Assembly: GCF_002101335.1 (NCBI RefSeq)
Contig: NZ_CP020773.1
Span: 1,736,001 to 1,800,000, forward strand
Direction: 5' to 3'
Length of the DNA stretch: 64,000 nt
Source of the DNA: Staphylococcus lutrae
GTDB lineage: Bacteria > Bacillota > Bacilli > Staphylococcales > Staphylococcaceae
Made by a program: the position numbers and the translations under genes. The notes below the pieces were generated by a model that did no database searches, was not told where the DNA came from, and saw only the letters and a program-made list of their open reading frames with translations. Below, one piece after another: positions 49,642 to 61,272 of the stretch (within the stretch, counting starts at the first letter, position 1; each line of letters begins with the position of its first letter).

Positions 49642-49681
49642 TTTGACCATTTTTGACTTTTGAGTTAAAATGAATTTAAAT
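49642..49681 (+). promoter_or_regulatory. clpP promoter with CtsR operator
   Basis: TTTGACC-ATT-TTTGACT (49642-49658) is the heptad repeat bound by CtsR (GGTCAAA/AGTCAAA on the other strand). The second heptad contains the -35 TTGACT (49653-49658), and TTAAAT lies 17 bp downstream (49676-49681). This fits CtsR repression of clpP relieved by heat or protein stress. Confidence 0.88.
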
Positions 49682-49706
49682 TAAAACAATGAGGAGGAAC
49701 CATCCT

Positions 49707-50294
49707 ATGAATTTAATCCCTACAGTTATTGAAACAACAAACCGCGGTGAGCGCGCATATGACATTTATTCGCGTCTATTGAAAGACCGAATTATTATGC
49801 TCGGTTCTGCGATTGATGATAATGTAGCGAACTCAATCGTATCACAATTACTATTTTTACAAGCGCAAGATGCGGAGAAGGATATTTACTTATATATCAA
49901 CTCTCCAGGAGGTAGTGTCACAGCAGGTTTTGCGATTTATGATACGATTCAACATATTAAACCTGACGTTCAAACGATTTGTATCGGTATGGCGGCATCA
50001 ATGGGTTCATTCTTATTAGCAGCAGGTGCAAAAGGTAAACGCTTCGCGCTTCCAAATGCAGAAGTCATGATTCATCAGCCACTTGGTGGGGCACAAGGTC
50101 AAGCGACTGAAATTGAAATTGCAGCGAAACATATTTTAAAAACACGTGCAAAATTGAACAAAATTTTATCAGAACGCACAGGCCAACCGATTGAAAAAAT
50201 CGAAAAAGATACGGATCGGGATAATTTCCTTACAGCTGAAGAAGCAAAAGCTTACGGTTTAATCGACGAAGTGATGGCACCAGAAAAAGCATAA
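49707..50294 (+). CDS. clpP: ATP-dependent Clp protease proteolytic subunit
   Basis: ClpP forms the tetradecameric serine protease that works with ClpX and ClpC. The 195-residue protein has the catalytic triad S98 (GMAASMGSF), H123 (MIHQPLGG) and D172 (DRDNF). GAGGAGG precedes ATG 49707. A CtsR box overlaps the promoter. A terminator follows the gene. Confidence 0.98.
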   Translation: MNLIPTVIETTNRGERAYDIYSRLLKDRIIMLGSAIDDNVANSIVSQLLFLQAQDAEKDIYLYINSPGGSVTAGFAIYDTIQHIKPDVQTICIGMAASMGSFLLAAGAKGKRFALPNAEVMIHQPLGGAQGQATEIEIAAKHILKTRAKLNKILSERTGQPIEKIEKDTDRDNFLTAEEAKAYGLIDEVMAPEKA

Positions 50295-50317
50295 ATATGT
50301 GCAGTATATGTAAGTGA

Positions 50318-50349
50318 AAGGGACGAGGCAGAAATGCTTCGCCCCTTAA
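50318..50349 (+). terminator. Terminator of clpP
   Basis: AAGGGACGAGGCA pairs with TGCTTCGCCCCTT (with two non-Watson-Crick positions) and is followed by AATTT. Confidence 0.75.
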
Positions 50350-50382
50350 TTTATAGTGTGGAAAAGGAAGAGGTGTGACAAG

Positions 50383-50883
50383 ATGCATCCACAAATTAGA
50401 GAAGCGACCTTAAATGACTTAGATGATATGATGGCAATATACAACCATGCGATTGTCAACACAACCGCTGTATACACTTATGAACCTACCACTTTAGAAG
50501 AGCGACGTTGCTGGTTTGAACAAAAGCAACGTGCGGGGTATCCGATTTTTGTTTATGAACAAGCGGGACGAGTTGTAGGATTTGCAACGTATGGCATGTT
50601 TCGAGATTGGCCAGCCTATCAATATACGATTGAACATGCGATTTATGTCAGTCCGACTGCAAGAAGGCAAGGGATTGCTCGCGCATTATTAACAGTGCTA
50701 ACTGACACAGCGATTGCACAGGGATATCAAACGATGATAGCGGGAATTGACGCAGAGAATGAAGGAAGTTTGAAACTGCATGAAAAATTAGGTTTTAAAG
50801 CAGTGGGGACGCTAGAAAAAGTAGGGTATAAATTTGATCGTTGGCTAGATTTAACTTTTTATCAAAAACAATTGAAATCATAG
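50383..50883 (+). CDS. GNAT N-acetyltransferase (phosphinothricin acetyltransferase-like)
   Basis: This 166-residue enzyme has the GNAT fold: IREATLNDLDDMMAIYNHAI, EHAIYVSPTARRQGIARALL (acetyl-CoA-binding Q/RxxGxG/A) and ENEGSLKLHEKLGFKAVG. It resembles the PAT/MddA group that acetylates phosphinothricin or methionine analogues; the substrate here is unknown. GAGGTG selects ATG 50383. It has no counterpart that I recall between clpP and the epimerase in S. aureus. A hairpin with arms TCCG..CGGG and CCCG..CGGA follows (50920-50944). Confidence 0.85.
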   Translation: MHPQIREATLNDLDDMMAIYNHAIVNTTAVYTYEPTTLEERRCWFEQKQRAGYPIFVYEQAGRVVGFATYGMFRDWPAYQYTIEHAIYVSPTARRQGIARALLTVLTDTAIAQGYQTMIAGIDAENEGSLKLHEKLGFKAVGTLEKVGYKFDRWLDLTFYQKQLKS

Positions 50884-50998
50884 CCGAATCGCACAATGTA
50901 GAAGAAGGGACAAGTACAATCCGAACGGGTTTTTGCCCGAACGGAAGTCCTTGCTCATCAGATACGTCGCATAAGGAAGCTCACCTTAGAAGATTGTT

Positions 50999-51921
50999 CT
51001 ATAGTGAGGGAGAGGGTTTACTCTCGTGATAGAGCGCTTTTAAGGCTAAATGTAATGTCGGATACTGGAAAGTGAATCCTAATTGTGTCAATCTTTGTGG
51101 GACAATATATGGGGTGTCCAATAATAATGTTGCCATTTTACCGAGTATGAGTCGTAAAATACAGGCAGGCACCCACGTATAATGTGGTCGATTTAAGATT
51201 GAAGCGAGACACTGTCCAAAGTGATGTTGCGTCGTAGGAGAAGGCGAGGCAAAATGATATGGCCCAGAAGCTTCTGGTGTGTCGATGAGAAAACATATGG
51301 CGCGTACGACATCGGTGATATGAATCCAAGAATACCATTGTTTTCCGGTACCGAGGCGTCCCCCTACAAAGCAATTGTAAGGTAAAGCCATTTTGGGTAG
51401 CGCACCGCCATGTCGGGATAATATCAGGCTAAAGCGACCATCAATGACGCGTGTACCAAAAGATTCAAATAGGGCAGCTTGTCGCTCCCATTGATAAACG
51501 ATTTCAGATAATAAATCGTGAGGTGTGATGTGAGCTGACTCTATGTAAATCGTGTTGAGAGAAGGGCGATAACAGCCCATGGCACTTGCATTAAACAATA
51601 CTTTAGGTTTGTGAGCACGGTTTTTAAATAAATCAAATAAGGCACGTGTCGCTTGGATTCGACTCGTCATCATCACTTGTTGATGTCGCGCTGTCCAGCG
51701 TTGATTTAAAGTTGCTCCAGCCAGATTAATCACGACATCGACATCTGGAATTTGATTTTCCCATCCTGCATCATGCCAGTTTACATATGTGATATGAGTG
51801 GAGTTAGCAAGTGATGTCTGTCTTGTTAATATCGTTATGAATGTATCGTCACGTTGACTTAAATGATTGACCAAGGCACGACCAACTAATCCTGTACCCC
51901 AGTGATTAAATAGTGTGTCAT
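50999..51921 (-). pseudogene. TIGR01777-family NAD-dependent epimerase, frameshifted near the N-terminus
   Basis: The intact part (291 residues to 50999) is a typical TIGR01777 SDR: VDVVINLAGATLNQRW, TSRIQATRAL, NASAMGCY, WERQA and a DUF1731-like C-terminus. The N-terminal Rossmann strand is in another frame: ATG 51921 begins MTHYLITG, and one G missing from the run at 51897-51900 (four on the plus strand as CCCC) separates it from GTGLVGRALVNHL. Restoring it yields about 307 residues with GGTGLVG. AAGGAGA precedes the ATG. This is either a sequencing error or a real N-terminal disruption. Confidence 0.85.
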
Positions 51922-52025
51922 TTTTTTGTCTCTCCTTTTTTAGATGTTCATTGTATTGTCAACAAATAGTCAACAATTCTTCACTTACATCGTCTATATT
52001 CTGTTTATTTTTTCACAAAGTACGA

Positions 52026-52031
52026 TATAAT
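52026..52031 (+). promoter_or_regulatory. -10 element of RsaH
   Basis: TATAAT lies 6 bp upstream of the predicted RsaH 5' end. The corresponding -35 region is AT-rich and matches poorly. Confidence 0.55.
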
Positions 52032-52036
52032 AGAAG

Positions 52037-52158
52037 TACCTTCGATAATTAATACATCTCTTAATTAAATTCAGTATACCCCTTAAATATACACGACGAA
52101 GGTATTTTTGACTCCCTTTAGTTGAGATCTGAATGATGCAGCATTCAGGTCTCTTTTT
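52037..52158 (+). ncRNA. rsaH: Small regulatory RNA RsaH
   Basis: The locus between the epimerase gene and the gene preceding cggR is that of S. aureus RsaH. The predicted RNA of ~122 nt has a 5' domain closed by TACCTTCG (52037-52044) and CGAAGGTA (52097-52104), then an unpaired stretch holding the C-rich motif TCCC (52113-52116) typical of staphylococcal Rsa RNAs, then a terminator with GAGATCTGAATG pairing CATTCAGGTCTC and T5. TCCC motifs pair with Shine-Dalgarno sequences of target mRNAs. The identity rests on synteny and motif structure. Confidence 0.75.
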
Positions 52159-52608
52159 AAGTGCGTCCAAATGGCGGATATCATATCGTGTATGTCTATC
52201 ATCTACATTATATTTTAATACAGAATGACCCAAATTGTTGTATATTGACTCGATATCAAAAAGGCATTTGCCTATATATGGGCATAATCAATATTCATCT
52301 TATTGACAAAACGTCGACTGATGTAAAATATAAACGTTGTGAATGGTTTTGTTTATAGTAAAAAGGTAAAATGAAATCAGTATGACTATAGAATTTAGGT
52401 GGATTGTATTTGTTATAAAAGGTTAAGTGCAATCATACGACGATTCATTCATGTTAGAATAGTAATAACGCATAAAAGTATCAATTGTAGTGTATTCTGA
52501 AAGGGATCACTTTTCATTTTTGACTATTTGAAATATAACCTGTTTATTTTCGATGACAAAGGACCGAATCAAATATAACGATAACCATCAAAAAAGAGAG
52601 GGAATGTA
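52159..52608. other. Non-coding stretch between RsaH and the coiled-coil gene
   Basis: No gene was found in 450 bp. TTGACA (52303-52308) is followed by AAATAT at 17 bp or TAAAAT at 15 bp, a possible promoter for the gene at 52609. The short stem AGGC-ATTT-GCCT (52262-52273) is present. The rest is AT-rich and featureless. Confidence 0.4.
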
Positions 52609-53229
52609 ATGACAGCTCCAAAGTACAATATGCAAGGACACGATACTGCGACGCGCAAAAAGAAAAAAGGTTTGTTCGGGTGCTTCAGTATAATTGTTAT
52701 TTTGCTCCTACTCGGCGGCTTGGTTTTTGCAATCTTTTCTTTTGTTGATCAATCACATCGAAGTCAAGAACGTCTAAAAGAAAATGAAATTGAGGAACAA
52801 AAAGAAAAGCGCGATGCAGAAATAAAAAAAGAAAAAGAGCAAAAAGAACGTGAGAAAGCGCAAGAAGAGGCTCAAGCTGAACAAGAACGAATGATTGAAG
52901 CGGAACGTCAGGCGGCTATTGAGGCAGAACGTCAAGCGCAAATAGAAAGACAACGTCAACAGCAGCAGCAACAACAACAATCGCGTAAGCCAGAAAAACC
53001 TAAAAATGAAGAGAAAGAGAACGAGAATGATTCATCATCGGAGACAGATAAACAAAAGGACACACAGCAAACGACGAAACCCCAAACAGAAGTGAAGCGT
53101 TCGACTGAACAACGTTCAACACAGGATTCAAGTCAGCAAAATTCACAAACGCCTGAATCTGTGGCACCTCAACAGAATCAAAAGCCACAATCAAAGAGCA
53201 ATCAATCATCAGAAAATTCGCCGTCATAG
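52609..53229 (+). CDS. Membrane-anchored coiled-coil protein with poly-Q tract
   Basis: This 206-residue protein has a short cytoplasmic N-terminus (RKKKKG), one transmembrane helix (FSIIVILLLLGGLVFAIFSF, residues ~26-45), then a charged Glu/Lys/Arg coiled coil (residues ~50-115), a run of eight glutamines, and a low-complexity Ser/Gln/Asn/Lys tail. The domain order suggests an outward-facing, wall-spanning spacer, but no function is known. GAGAGGG precedes the ATG. A similar protein lies next to RsaH in S. aureus. A terminator follows. Confidence 0.75.
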   Translation: MTAPKYNMQGHDTATRKKKKGLFGCFSIIVILLLLGGLVFAIFSFVDQSHRSQERLKENEIEEQKEKRDAEIKKEKEQKEREKAQEEAQAEQERMIEAERQAAIEAERQAQIERQRQQQQQQQQSRKPEKPKNEEKENENDSSSETDKQKDTQQTTKPQTEVKRSTEQRSTQDSSQQNSQTPESVAPQQNQKPQSKSNQSSENSPS

Positions 53230-53290
53230 AACAAGCTATAACAATGAAGATACAACAATGAAACACCCTGACATGCAGAAACAAAGCACC

Positions 53291-53326
53291 GACCAAGTCA
53301 AATGTATTAGACTTGGTCTGTTTTTT
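53291..53326. terminator. Terminator of the coiled-coil protein gene
   Basis: GACCAAGTC pairs with GACTTGGTC around a 10-nt loop and is followed by TGTTTTTT. It lies between two converging genes. Confidence 0.9.
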
Positions 53327-53337
53327 AATATGTGACT

Positions 53338-53562
53338 TCAAAAAAGCCAATTGAGGAGTAGCGTCAGTAAAATAGACAGTAAAATAGAGAACAAGCAACC
53401 TGGCAGACAACCGACTGGTGCACACCCAAAGTAGCGAATGTTTGTGTAATGGCCGTTTGAATTTTGAAAAGTCGGGTCGTGACGATTGGAAAAATCATCT
53501 AAACGTTTATAGCGTGGGTCAGATGGATCGATGACTTCCGGTTGTTCATTTGATTTAGACAT
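53338..53562 (-). CDS. Small membrane protein with cysteine-rich turn
   Basis: This 74-residue protein has a polar N-terminus with a proline-rich DPSDPRYKRLDDF segment, a cysteine motif YFGCAPVGCLPGCLF and a C-terminal transmembrane helix FSILLSILLTLLLNWLF. GAGGTGAAACG precedes the ATG, which supports it as real. Function unknown. The Cys-Gly-Pro cluster next to the membrane could be an S-acylation or metal site, which is speculation. Confidence 0.7.
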   Translation of the reverse strand: MSKSNEQPEVIDPSDPRYKRLDDFSNRHDPTFQNSNGHYTNIRYFGCAPVGCLPGCLFSILLSILLTLLLNWLF

Positions 53563-53717
53563 CGTTTCACCTCTTTACCTTAATGTAAAATAATCTTTGA
53601 GCGATTTCAATGTTTAACTGTATCGAAAATCGTCTATCGTAGTCATAACGATAGAGATTAACGCCACATAGGGTCGTTTTTTGTCCAACGAACTATTAAA
53701 TCGGGATGCTTTATGAC

Positions 53718-53746
53718 TTGCATTTCTTATCAACTGGTAGTATGAT
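53718..53746 (+). promoter_or_regulatory. Promoter of the cggR-gapA glycolytic operon
   Basis: TTGCAT (53718-53723) and TATGAT (53741-53746) are 17 bp apart, about 100 bp before cggR. Confidence 0.65.
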
Positions 53747-53779
53747 GAACTTGTAAACGAGATAAGGTTATAAAGTATT

Positions 53780-53816
53780 TGGGACTAAAAATGTCACAGT
53801 ATGGCTTAAATGTGGC
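53780..53816. promoter_or_regulatory. Candidate CggR operator
   Basis: TGGGAC-TAAAAA-TGTC (53780-53795) matches the half-site CGGGAC-N6-TGTC of the Bacillus CggR operator. Four bases later TATGGC-TTAAAT-GTGG occupies the position of the second half-site but matches poorly. It lies downstream of the promoter, where CggR acts as a roadblock in Bacillus. Confidence 0.5.
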
Positions 53817-53846
53817 CATCTTGTCACTATTAAGGAGGCCTTTAAC

Positions 53847-54884
53847 TTGGAACGGATGATTCATGTTCAACAAAAAATTGTGCCTGACTTGATAGACAAA
53901 ATGCATCGACGTTTTTCTATTTTAACAATGATTCAAAAATATCAGCCGGTTGGGCGACGGACATTAAGTGAGTTGCTTAATTTAACAGAACGCGTATTAC
54001 GTTCGGAAACGGATTTATTGAAACAACAAGAGCTCATCTCTGTGAAGCCGACAGGAATGACATTAACTTCACAAGGAAGAGATGTCGTTTCGCAACTGAG
54101 TGAATATTTTAATCAATATACAGACTATCACCGTCTCGCACAAATGATTAAGTCTGAATATCAGCTGGATGAAGTGCATGTTATTCCAGGGGATAGTGAT
54201 AAAGATTCTAGTGTTAAAGTAGAACTGGGTCGAATTGCTGGACAGCTTCTTGAAAAACAGCTGTATGATCAAGCCATTGTGTCAGTTACAGGCGGCTCTA
54301 CTATGGCATCGGTGAGTGATGCAATGTCTCATTTACCATTCCAGGTCTTTTTTGTGCCGGCACGTGGTGGTCTAGGTCAAAATGTCATATTTCAAGCGAA
54401 TACGATTTGTTCTAGAATGGCGCAAAGAACTGGGGGGAGCTATACAACATTGTATGTTCCCGAACAAGTGAGTGAATTGACTTATCAAAATTTATTAAAA
54501 GAACCTTCAGTGATACAGACTTTGGATAAAATTCGTGAATCACAATTTACAATACACGGCATTGGTGATGCGCTGAAAATGGCGAAAAGAAGACAATCGC
54601 CACCAGAAGTGATAGAGAAACTTCAACATCATTGTGCAGTGGGTGAAGCGTTCGGTTATTATTTTGATCAACAAGGTCGTATCATTCACAAAGTGAAAAC
54701 GATTGGTATTCAACTAGAAGAAGCACAATCCAAAGCACATATTTTTGCTGTTGCCGGGGGCGCCTCAAAGGGATTGGCGATTGAAGCTTATCTTAAGTTG
54801 GCGACACCCAACACCATTTTAATTACAGATGAAGCAGCAGCAAAAGTAATAATGAGGGAAAAGTTTGTTTGTAATAAAAAGTGA
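53847..54884 (+). CDS. cggR: Central glycolytic genes regulator
   Basis: CggR (GapR) is a SorC-family repressor of the lower-glycolysis operon and is inactivated by fructose-1,6-bisphosphate. The 345 residues have an N-terminal winged helix (QPVGRRTLSELLNLTERVLR) and a C-terminal sugar-binding domain (AIVSVTGGSTMASVSDAM, FFVPARGGLG, GIGDALKMAKRRQ). The start is TTG 53847, eight bases after AAGGAGG. The C-terminus (REKFVCNKK) is a few residues longer than I recall for S. aureus. Confidence 0.92.
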   Translation: MERMIHVQQKIVPDLIDKMHRRFSILTMIQKYQPVGRRTLSELLNLTERVLRSETDLLKQQELISVKPTGMTLTSQGRDVVSQLSEYFNQYTDYHRLAQMIKSEYQLDEVHVIPGDSDKDSSVKVELGRIAGQLLEKQLYDQAIVSVTGGSTMASVSDAMSHLPFQVFFVPARGGLGQNVIFQANTICSRMAQRTGGSYTTLYVPEQVSELTYQNLLKEPSVIQTLDKIRESQFTIHGIGDALKMAKRRQSPPEVIEKLQHHCAVGEAFGYYFDQQGRIIHKVKTIGIQLEEAQSKAHIFAVAGGASKGLAIEAYLKLATPNTILITDEAAAKVIMREKFVCNKK

Positions 54885-54947
54885 GTGAAGGGTTTAAAAT
54901 TAGATTTGATCCACTTTTTAAATATCATTTAAAGGAGGCCATTAAAC

Positions 54948-55955
54948 ATGGCAGTAAAAGTAGCAATTAACGGATTTGGTAGAATTGGACGTTTAGCATT
55001 TAGAAGAATTCAAAGTGTAGAAAACATTGAGGTTGTCGCTGTAAACGATTTAACAGATGATGATATGTTGGCACACTTATTAAAATACGATTCAACTCAA
55101 GGTCGTTTTACTGAAGAAGTAGAAGTCATTGACGGTGGTTTCCGTGTAAATGGTAAAGAAGTGAAATCTTTCTCAGAACCAGAACCTAAAAACTTACCAT
55201 GGGCTGAACTTGGTATCGACGTTGTTTTAGAATGTACTGGTTTCTTTACAGATAAAGAAAAAGCAGAAGCACACATCGAAGCAGGTGCTAAAAAAGTATT
55301 GATTTCTGCACCAGCTAAAGGTGATCTTAAAACGGTTGTATACAATGTCAACCATGAAATTTTAGATGGTAGTGAAACAGTTGTATCTGGTGCATCATGT
55401 ACAACAAACTCATTAGCACCAGTTGCAAAAACATTGCAAGACAACTTCGGTATCGTTGAAGGTTTAATGACAACAATTCACGCATATACAGGTGACCAAA
55501 ATACTTTAGATGCACCGCACAGAAAAGGTGACAAACGTCGTGCGCGTGCAGCTGCACAAAACATTATCCCTAATTCAACTGGGGCAGCAAAAGCAATTGG
55601 TTTAGTTATCCCTGAAATCGCTGGTAAATTAGATGGTGGTGCGCAACGTGTTCCTGTTGCAACAGGTTCATTGACTGAATTAACAGTTGTATTAGAAAAA
55701 GAAGTGACAGTTGAAGAAGTGAACCAAGTGATGAAATCTGCAACAAACGAATCTTTCGGTTACACTGAAGATGAAATTGTTTCTTCAGACGTTGTAGGTA
55801 TGACTTTTGGTGCATTATTCGACGCAACGCAAACACGTGTCATGACTGTTGGTGATCGTCAATTAGTTAAAGTAGCATCTTGGTACGACAACGAAATGTC
55901 ATATACTGCACAACTTGTACGTACTTTAGAATATTTAGCAAGCCATTCTAAATAA
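54948..55955 (+). CDS. gapA: Glyceraldehyde-3-phosphate dehydrogenase (glycolytic, NAD)
   Basis: GapA oxidises glyceraldehyde-3-phosphate to 1,3-bisphosphoglycerate. The 335 residues have the Rossmann start [15 protein letters not shown], the catalytic cysteine in [12 protein letters not shown] and the substrate-binding [25 protein letters not shown] precedes the ATG. Codon usage is strongly biased, as expected for a highly expressed gene. It is followed by a triple 10-bp repeat and a terminator-like stem before pgk. Confidence 0.98.
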   Translation: MAVKVAINGFGRIGRLAFRRIQSVENIEVVAVNDLTDDDMLAHLLKYDSTQGRFTEEVEVIDGGFRVNGKEVKSFSEPEPKNLPWAELGIDVVLECTGFFTDKEKAEAHIEAGAKKVLISAPAKGDLKTVVYNVNHEILDGSETVVSGASCTTNSLAPVAKTLQDNFGIVEGLMTTIHAYTGDQNTLDAPHRKGDKRRARAAAQNIIPNSTGAAKAIGLVIPEIAGKLDGGAQRVPVATGSLTELTVVLEKEVTVEEVNQVMKSATNESFGYTEDEIVSSDVVGMTFGALFDATQTRVMTVGDRQLVKVASWYDNEMSYTAQLVRTLEYLASHSK

Positions 55956-55982
55956 AATAGATTAAAATAGATTAAAATAGAT
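55953..55982 (+). repeat. Triple tandem 10-bp repeat at the gapA stop codon
   Basis: TAAAATAGAT occurs three times head to tail, the first copy beginning with the gapA stop codon. It is probably a replication-slippage product. Confidence 0.9.
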
Positions 55983-56031
55983 TTGTAAGTACTCTAATAT
56001 GTGCTTCTAACTATTTTGTAGCTGATAGTAG

Positions 56032-56064
56032 GCGGAGGAGCACAAACGCTTCTCCGCTTATTTT
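56032..56064 (+). terminator. Terminator-like stem between gapA and pgk
   Basis: GCGGAGGAGC pairs with GCTTCTCCGC (one mismatch) around ACAAAC and is followed by TTATTTT. It would give an abundant cggR-gapA transcript with partial read-through to pgk. Confidence 0.8.
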
Positions 56065-56096
56065 AAAATTGACAACGATTATGAGGAGGGGTTCCT

Positions 56097-57287
56097 ATGC
56101 CAAAAAAAGACGTCACAAATGTTGAATTAAAGGATAAAGTTGTACTTGTACGCGCTGATTTTAATGTCCCTATGAAAGACGGAGAAATCACAAATGATAA
56201 CCGTATCGTTCAAGCGTTACCAACTTTAAAATATATCATCGAACAAGGTGGGAAAGTTGTCGTATTCTCACACTTGGGTAAAGTAAAAGAAGAAAGTGAT
56301 AAAGCAAAATTAACATTGGCACCTGTGGCACAACGTTTATCAGAAAAGTTAGGTCAATCGGTCCAATTTATCCCTGAAACACGCGGTGAAAAATTAGAGT
56401 CTGCGATTAAAGCATTAAATTCAGGCGAAGTATTAATGTTTGAAAATACACGTTTTGAAGATGTAGAAGGTAAAAAGGAATCTAAAAATGACAGTGAACT
56501 TGGTCGTTACTGGGCATCACTAGGTGACATTTTTGTCAATGATGCATTTGGTACTGCACACCGTGAACATGCATCAAACGTTGGAATTTCAACGCATTTA
56601 GAAACAGTCGCTGGGTTCTTAATGGAAAAAGAAATTAAATTCATCGGTGGTGTCGTTGAACATCCTAAGAAACCTGTTGTTGCCATTCTTGGCGGTGCAA
56701 AAGTTTCAGATAAAATCGGCGTGATTGAAAACTTGTTAAAAGTTGCAGATAAAGTCCTTATCGGCGGTGGAATGGCCTATACATTTTTAAAAGCACAAGG
56801 TAAAGAAATTGGCTTGTCATTGCTAGAAGCAGATAAAATCGATTTTGCGAAAGATTTACTCGAACGCGCGAGTGATCAAATTATTTTACCAGTTGATGCT
56901 AAAGTGGCTAAAGAATTCTCTAATGAAGCGCAAATTACTACAGTGGATATTAATGAGATTCCTGAAGATCAAGAAGCTATGGATATCGGTCCTGCAACAG
57001 TTGCACGCTTTAAAGAAGAATTACAAGGTGCAGAAACAGTGGTGTGGAACGGTCCTATGGGTGTTTTTGAATTCAGTAATTTTGCACAAGGAACAATCGG
57101 TGTGTGTGAAGCAATTGCTGAACTTAAAGATGCGATCACAATCATCGGTGGTGGAGATTCAGCGGCTGCTGCAATGCAACTTGGCTTTGAAGAGGACTTC
57201 ACGCATATCTCTACAGGTGGCGGTGCGTCACTAGAATATTTAGAAGGTAAAGTTTTACCAGGAATTAAAGCGATTGCTGATCAGTAA
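56097..57287 (+). CDS. pgk: Phosphoglycerate kinase
   Basis: Pgk makes ATP from 1,3-bisphosphoglycerate. The 396-residue protein has the signature [16 protein letters not shown], the substrate-binding HLGK and [15 protein letters not shown], and the nucleotide-binding [17 protein letters not shown] precedes the ATG. It is part of the pgk-tpiA-gpmI-eno series. Confidence 0.98.
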   Translation: MPKKDVTNVELKDKVVLVRADFNVPMKDGEITNDNRIVQALPTLKYIIEQGGKVVVFSHLGKVKEESDKAKLTLAPVAQRLSEKLGQSVQFIPETRGEKLESAIKALNSGEVLMFENTRFEDVEGKKESKNDSELGRYWASLGDIFVNDAFGTAHREHASNVGISTHLETVAGFLMEKEIKFIGGVVEHPKKPVVAILGGAKVSDKIGVIENLLKVADKVLIGGGMAYTFLKAQGKEIGLSLLEADKIDFAKDLLERASDQIILPVDAKVAKEFSNEAQITTVDINEIPEDQEAMDIGPATVARFKEELQGAETVVWNGPMGVFEFSNFAQGTIGVCEAIAELKDAITIIGGGDSAAAAMQLGFEEDFTHISTGGGASLEYLEGKVLPGIKAIADQ

Positions 57288-57316
57288 TGTATCAAAAATC
57301 GAAAAGAAATTCATGA

Positions 57317-58099
<783 letters not shown>

Positions 58100-58101
58100 T
58101 G

Positions 58102-59619
58102 ATGGCAAAAAAACCTACAGCGCTTATCATACTCGATGGCTTTGCAAATCGCGAAGAAGTACACGGCAATGCGGTTAAACTCGCGCATAAACCTAACTTC
58201 GATCGTTATTATGAGAAGTTTCCTACAACACAAATAGAAGCAAGTGGTTTAGACGTGGGACTTCCAGAAGGTCAAATGGGTAACTCAGAAGTGGGGCATA
58301 TGAATATTGGCGCAGGGCGCATTGTCTATCAAAGTTTAACACGAATTAACAAGTCCATTGAGGACGGGGACTTTTTTGAAAATAAAGTATTGAACAAAGC
58401 GATTGATCATGCATTAGAGACAAATGGTGCGTTACACATTTTTGGATTGCTTTCAGATGGCGGTGTGCACAGTCATTACAAACATCTGTATGCCCTGTTA
58501 GAATTAGCGCAGCGTAAAAACTTAACAAAAGTTTACGTCCATGCGTTTCTAGATGGTCGTGACGTGGATCAAAAATCGGCATTAAAATACATTGATGAAA
58601 CAGAAGAAAAGTTTAAAGCATTAGGTGTCGGCCAATTCGCTTCAGTATCTGGACGTTATTATGCAATGGACCGTGATAAACGTTGGGAACGTGAACATAA
58701 AGCATATGATGCTATTCGTGGATTTAGCGATGTCAAATATGCATCTGCACATGAAGGAGTTCAAGCGAATTATGACAATGATCTTACGGACGAATTTGTA
58801 GAACCATTTGTTGTTGAAAATCAAAATAATGGTGTCAACGATGGCGATTCTGTCATTTTCTACAACTTTAGACCAGACCGTGCGGGTCAACTATCAGAAA
58901 TCTTTACAAGTAAAGCATTCGATGGTTTTGAAGTAGAGCGTGTCAATGATTTATACTATGCAACATTTACAAAATACAATGATCAAGTGGATGCCGAAAT
59001 CGTATTCGAAAAGGTAGACTTGCATAATACAATTGGTGAAGTTGCACAAGATCATGGTTTGACACAGTTACGCATTGCTGAAACGGAAAAGTATCCACAC
59101 GTGACTTACTTTATGAATGGTGGACAAAATGAAGAGTTCAAAGGCGAACGACGCATTTTAATCAACTCCCCTAAAGTGGCAACGTATGACTTAAAGCCTG
59201 AAATGAGTGCATATGAAGTCAAAGATGCATTGCTGAAAGAGTTGGATAAAGGAGACCTTGACCTTATCATCCTTAACTTTGCAAATCCAGACATGGTAGG
59301 ACATAGTGGGATGTTAGAACCGACGATTAAAGCGATTGAAGCTGTGGATGAATGTTTAGGTGCTGTTGTCGATAAAATTTTAGACATGGATGGTTATGCG
59401 ATTATTACTGCGGACCATGGTAATTCTGATGAAGTGTTGACTGATGATGATCAACCGATGACAACACATACGACAAATCCGGTTCCTGTCATTGTGACGA
59501 AAGAAGGCGTTACATTACGTCAAACAGGTCGTCTTGGTGATTTAGCACCTACTTTGCTAGATTTATTAAACATTGATCAACCCGAAGAAATGACGGGTGA
59601 ATCTTTAATCCAACATTAA
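58102..59619 (+). CDS. gpmI: 2,3-bisphosphoglycerate-independent phosphoglycerate mutase
   Basis: GpmI is the Mn-dependent mutase that converts 3- to 2-phosphoglycerate. The 505 residues belong to the alkaline phosphatase superfamily: [10 protein letters not shown] (metal aspartate), the phosphoserine motif [26 protein letters not shown], and TADHGNSDE with the metal-binding DH. Two ATGs are possible, 58099 (overlapping the tpiA stop) and 58102; the latter gives the family length of 505. AAGGTG lies upstream. Confidence 0.96.
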   Translation: MAKKPTALIILDGFANREEVHGNAVKLAHKPNFDRYYEKFPTTQIEASGLDVGLPEGQMGNSEVGHMNIGAGRIVYQSLTRINKSIEDGDFFENKVLNKAIDHALETNGALHIFGLLSDGGVHSHYKHLYALLELAQRKNLTKVYVHAFLDGRDVDQKSALKYIDETEEKFKALGVGQFASVSGRYYAMDRDKRWEREHKAYDAIRGFSDVKYASAHEGVQANYDNDLTDEFVEPFVVENQNNGVNDGDSVIFYNFRPDRAGQLSEIFTSKAFDGFEVERVNDLYYATFTKYNDQVDAEIVFEKVDLHNTIGEVAQDHGLTQLRIAETEKYPHVTYFMNGGQNEEFKGERRILINSPKVATYDLKPEMSAYEVKDALLKELDKGDLDLIILNFANPDMVGHSGMLEPTIKAIEAVDECLGAVVDKILDMDGYAIITADHGNSDEVLTDDDQPMTTHTTNPVPVIVTKEGVTLRQTGRLGDLAPTLLDLLNIDQPEEMTGESLIQH

Positions 59620-59624
59620 ATGAT

Positions 59625-59652
59625 TTGAGAAACACGAATGAATCGTTATAAT
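59625..59652 (+). promoter_or_regulatory. Separate promoter for eno
   Basis: TTGAGA (59625-59630) and TATAAT (59647-59652) are 16 bp apart in the gpmI-eno gap, suggesting that eno also has its own transcript. Confidence 0.6.
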
Positions 59653-59727
59653 AATAGTGAGAAGTCAAAATGAAATGGAATAAAGTATGTTCAAACCCAA
59701 TTGAATGTATATTTATAAATTGATTGA

Positions 59728-61047
<1,320 letters not shown>

Positions 61048-61066
61048 ACGTTTAAATCGTTCGCTA

Positions 61067-61104
61067 GAAGAGAGGTGCGTGTCATGATGATGCGCACCTT
61101 CTTT
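61067..61104 (+). terminator. Terminator of eno
   Basis: AGAGGTGCG pairs with the CGCACCTTCTTT strand around a 12-nt loop, with a moderately T-rich tail. A second stem (AGGTGCAT/ATGCACCT, 61142-61180) follows. Confidence 0.75.
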
Positions 61105-61272
61105 AATAAAAGCGCTAAGATGGATATAAGACGTGTGGGAAAGGTGCATGAGCGCGAAATATAAGCGACGTGATGCACCTCGCCGCTAAGTTGATGTCAG
61201 AAAGAAACCGCATTTTCTTTCCTCATTTTTAACTGTTATAATAGATTCAAATGATTGAGAAGGAGAAAAGCA

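Noticed and set aside
50920..50944. Terminator after the GNAT gene
   Set aside because: The TCCG/CGGG hairpin has an internal AA/AA loop and no T-run after it, so it was not called as a terminator.
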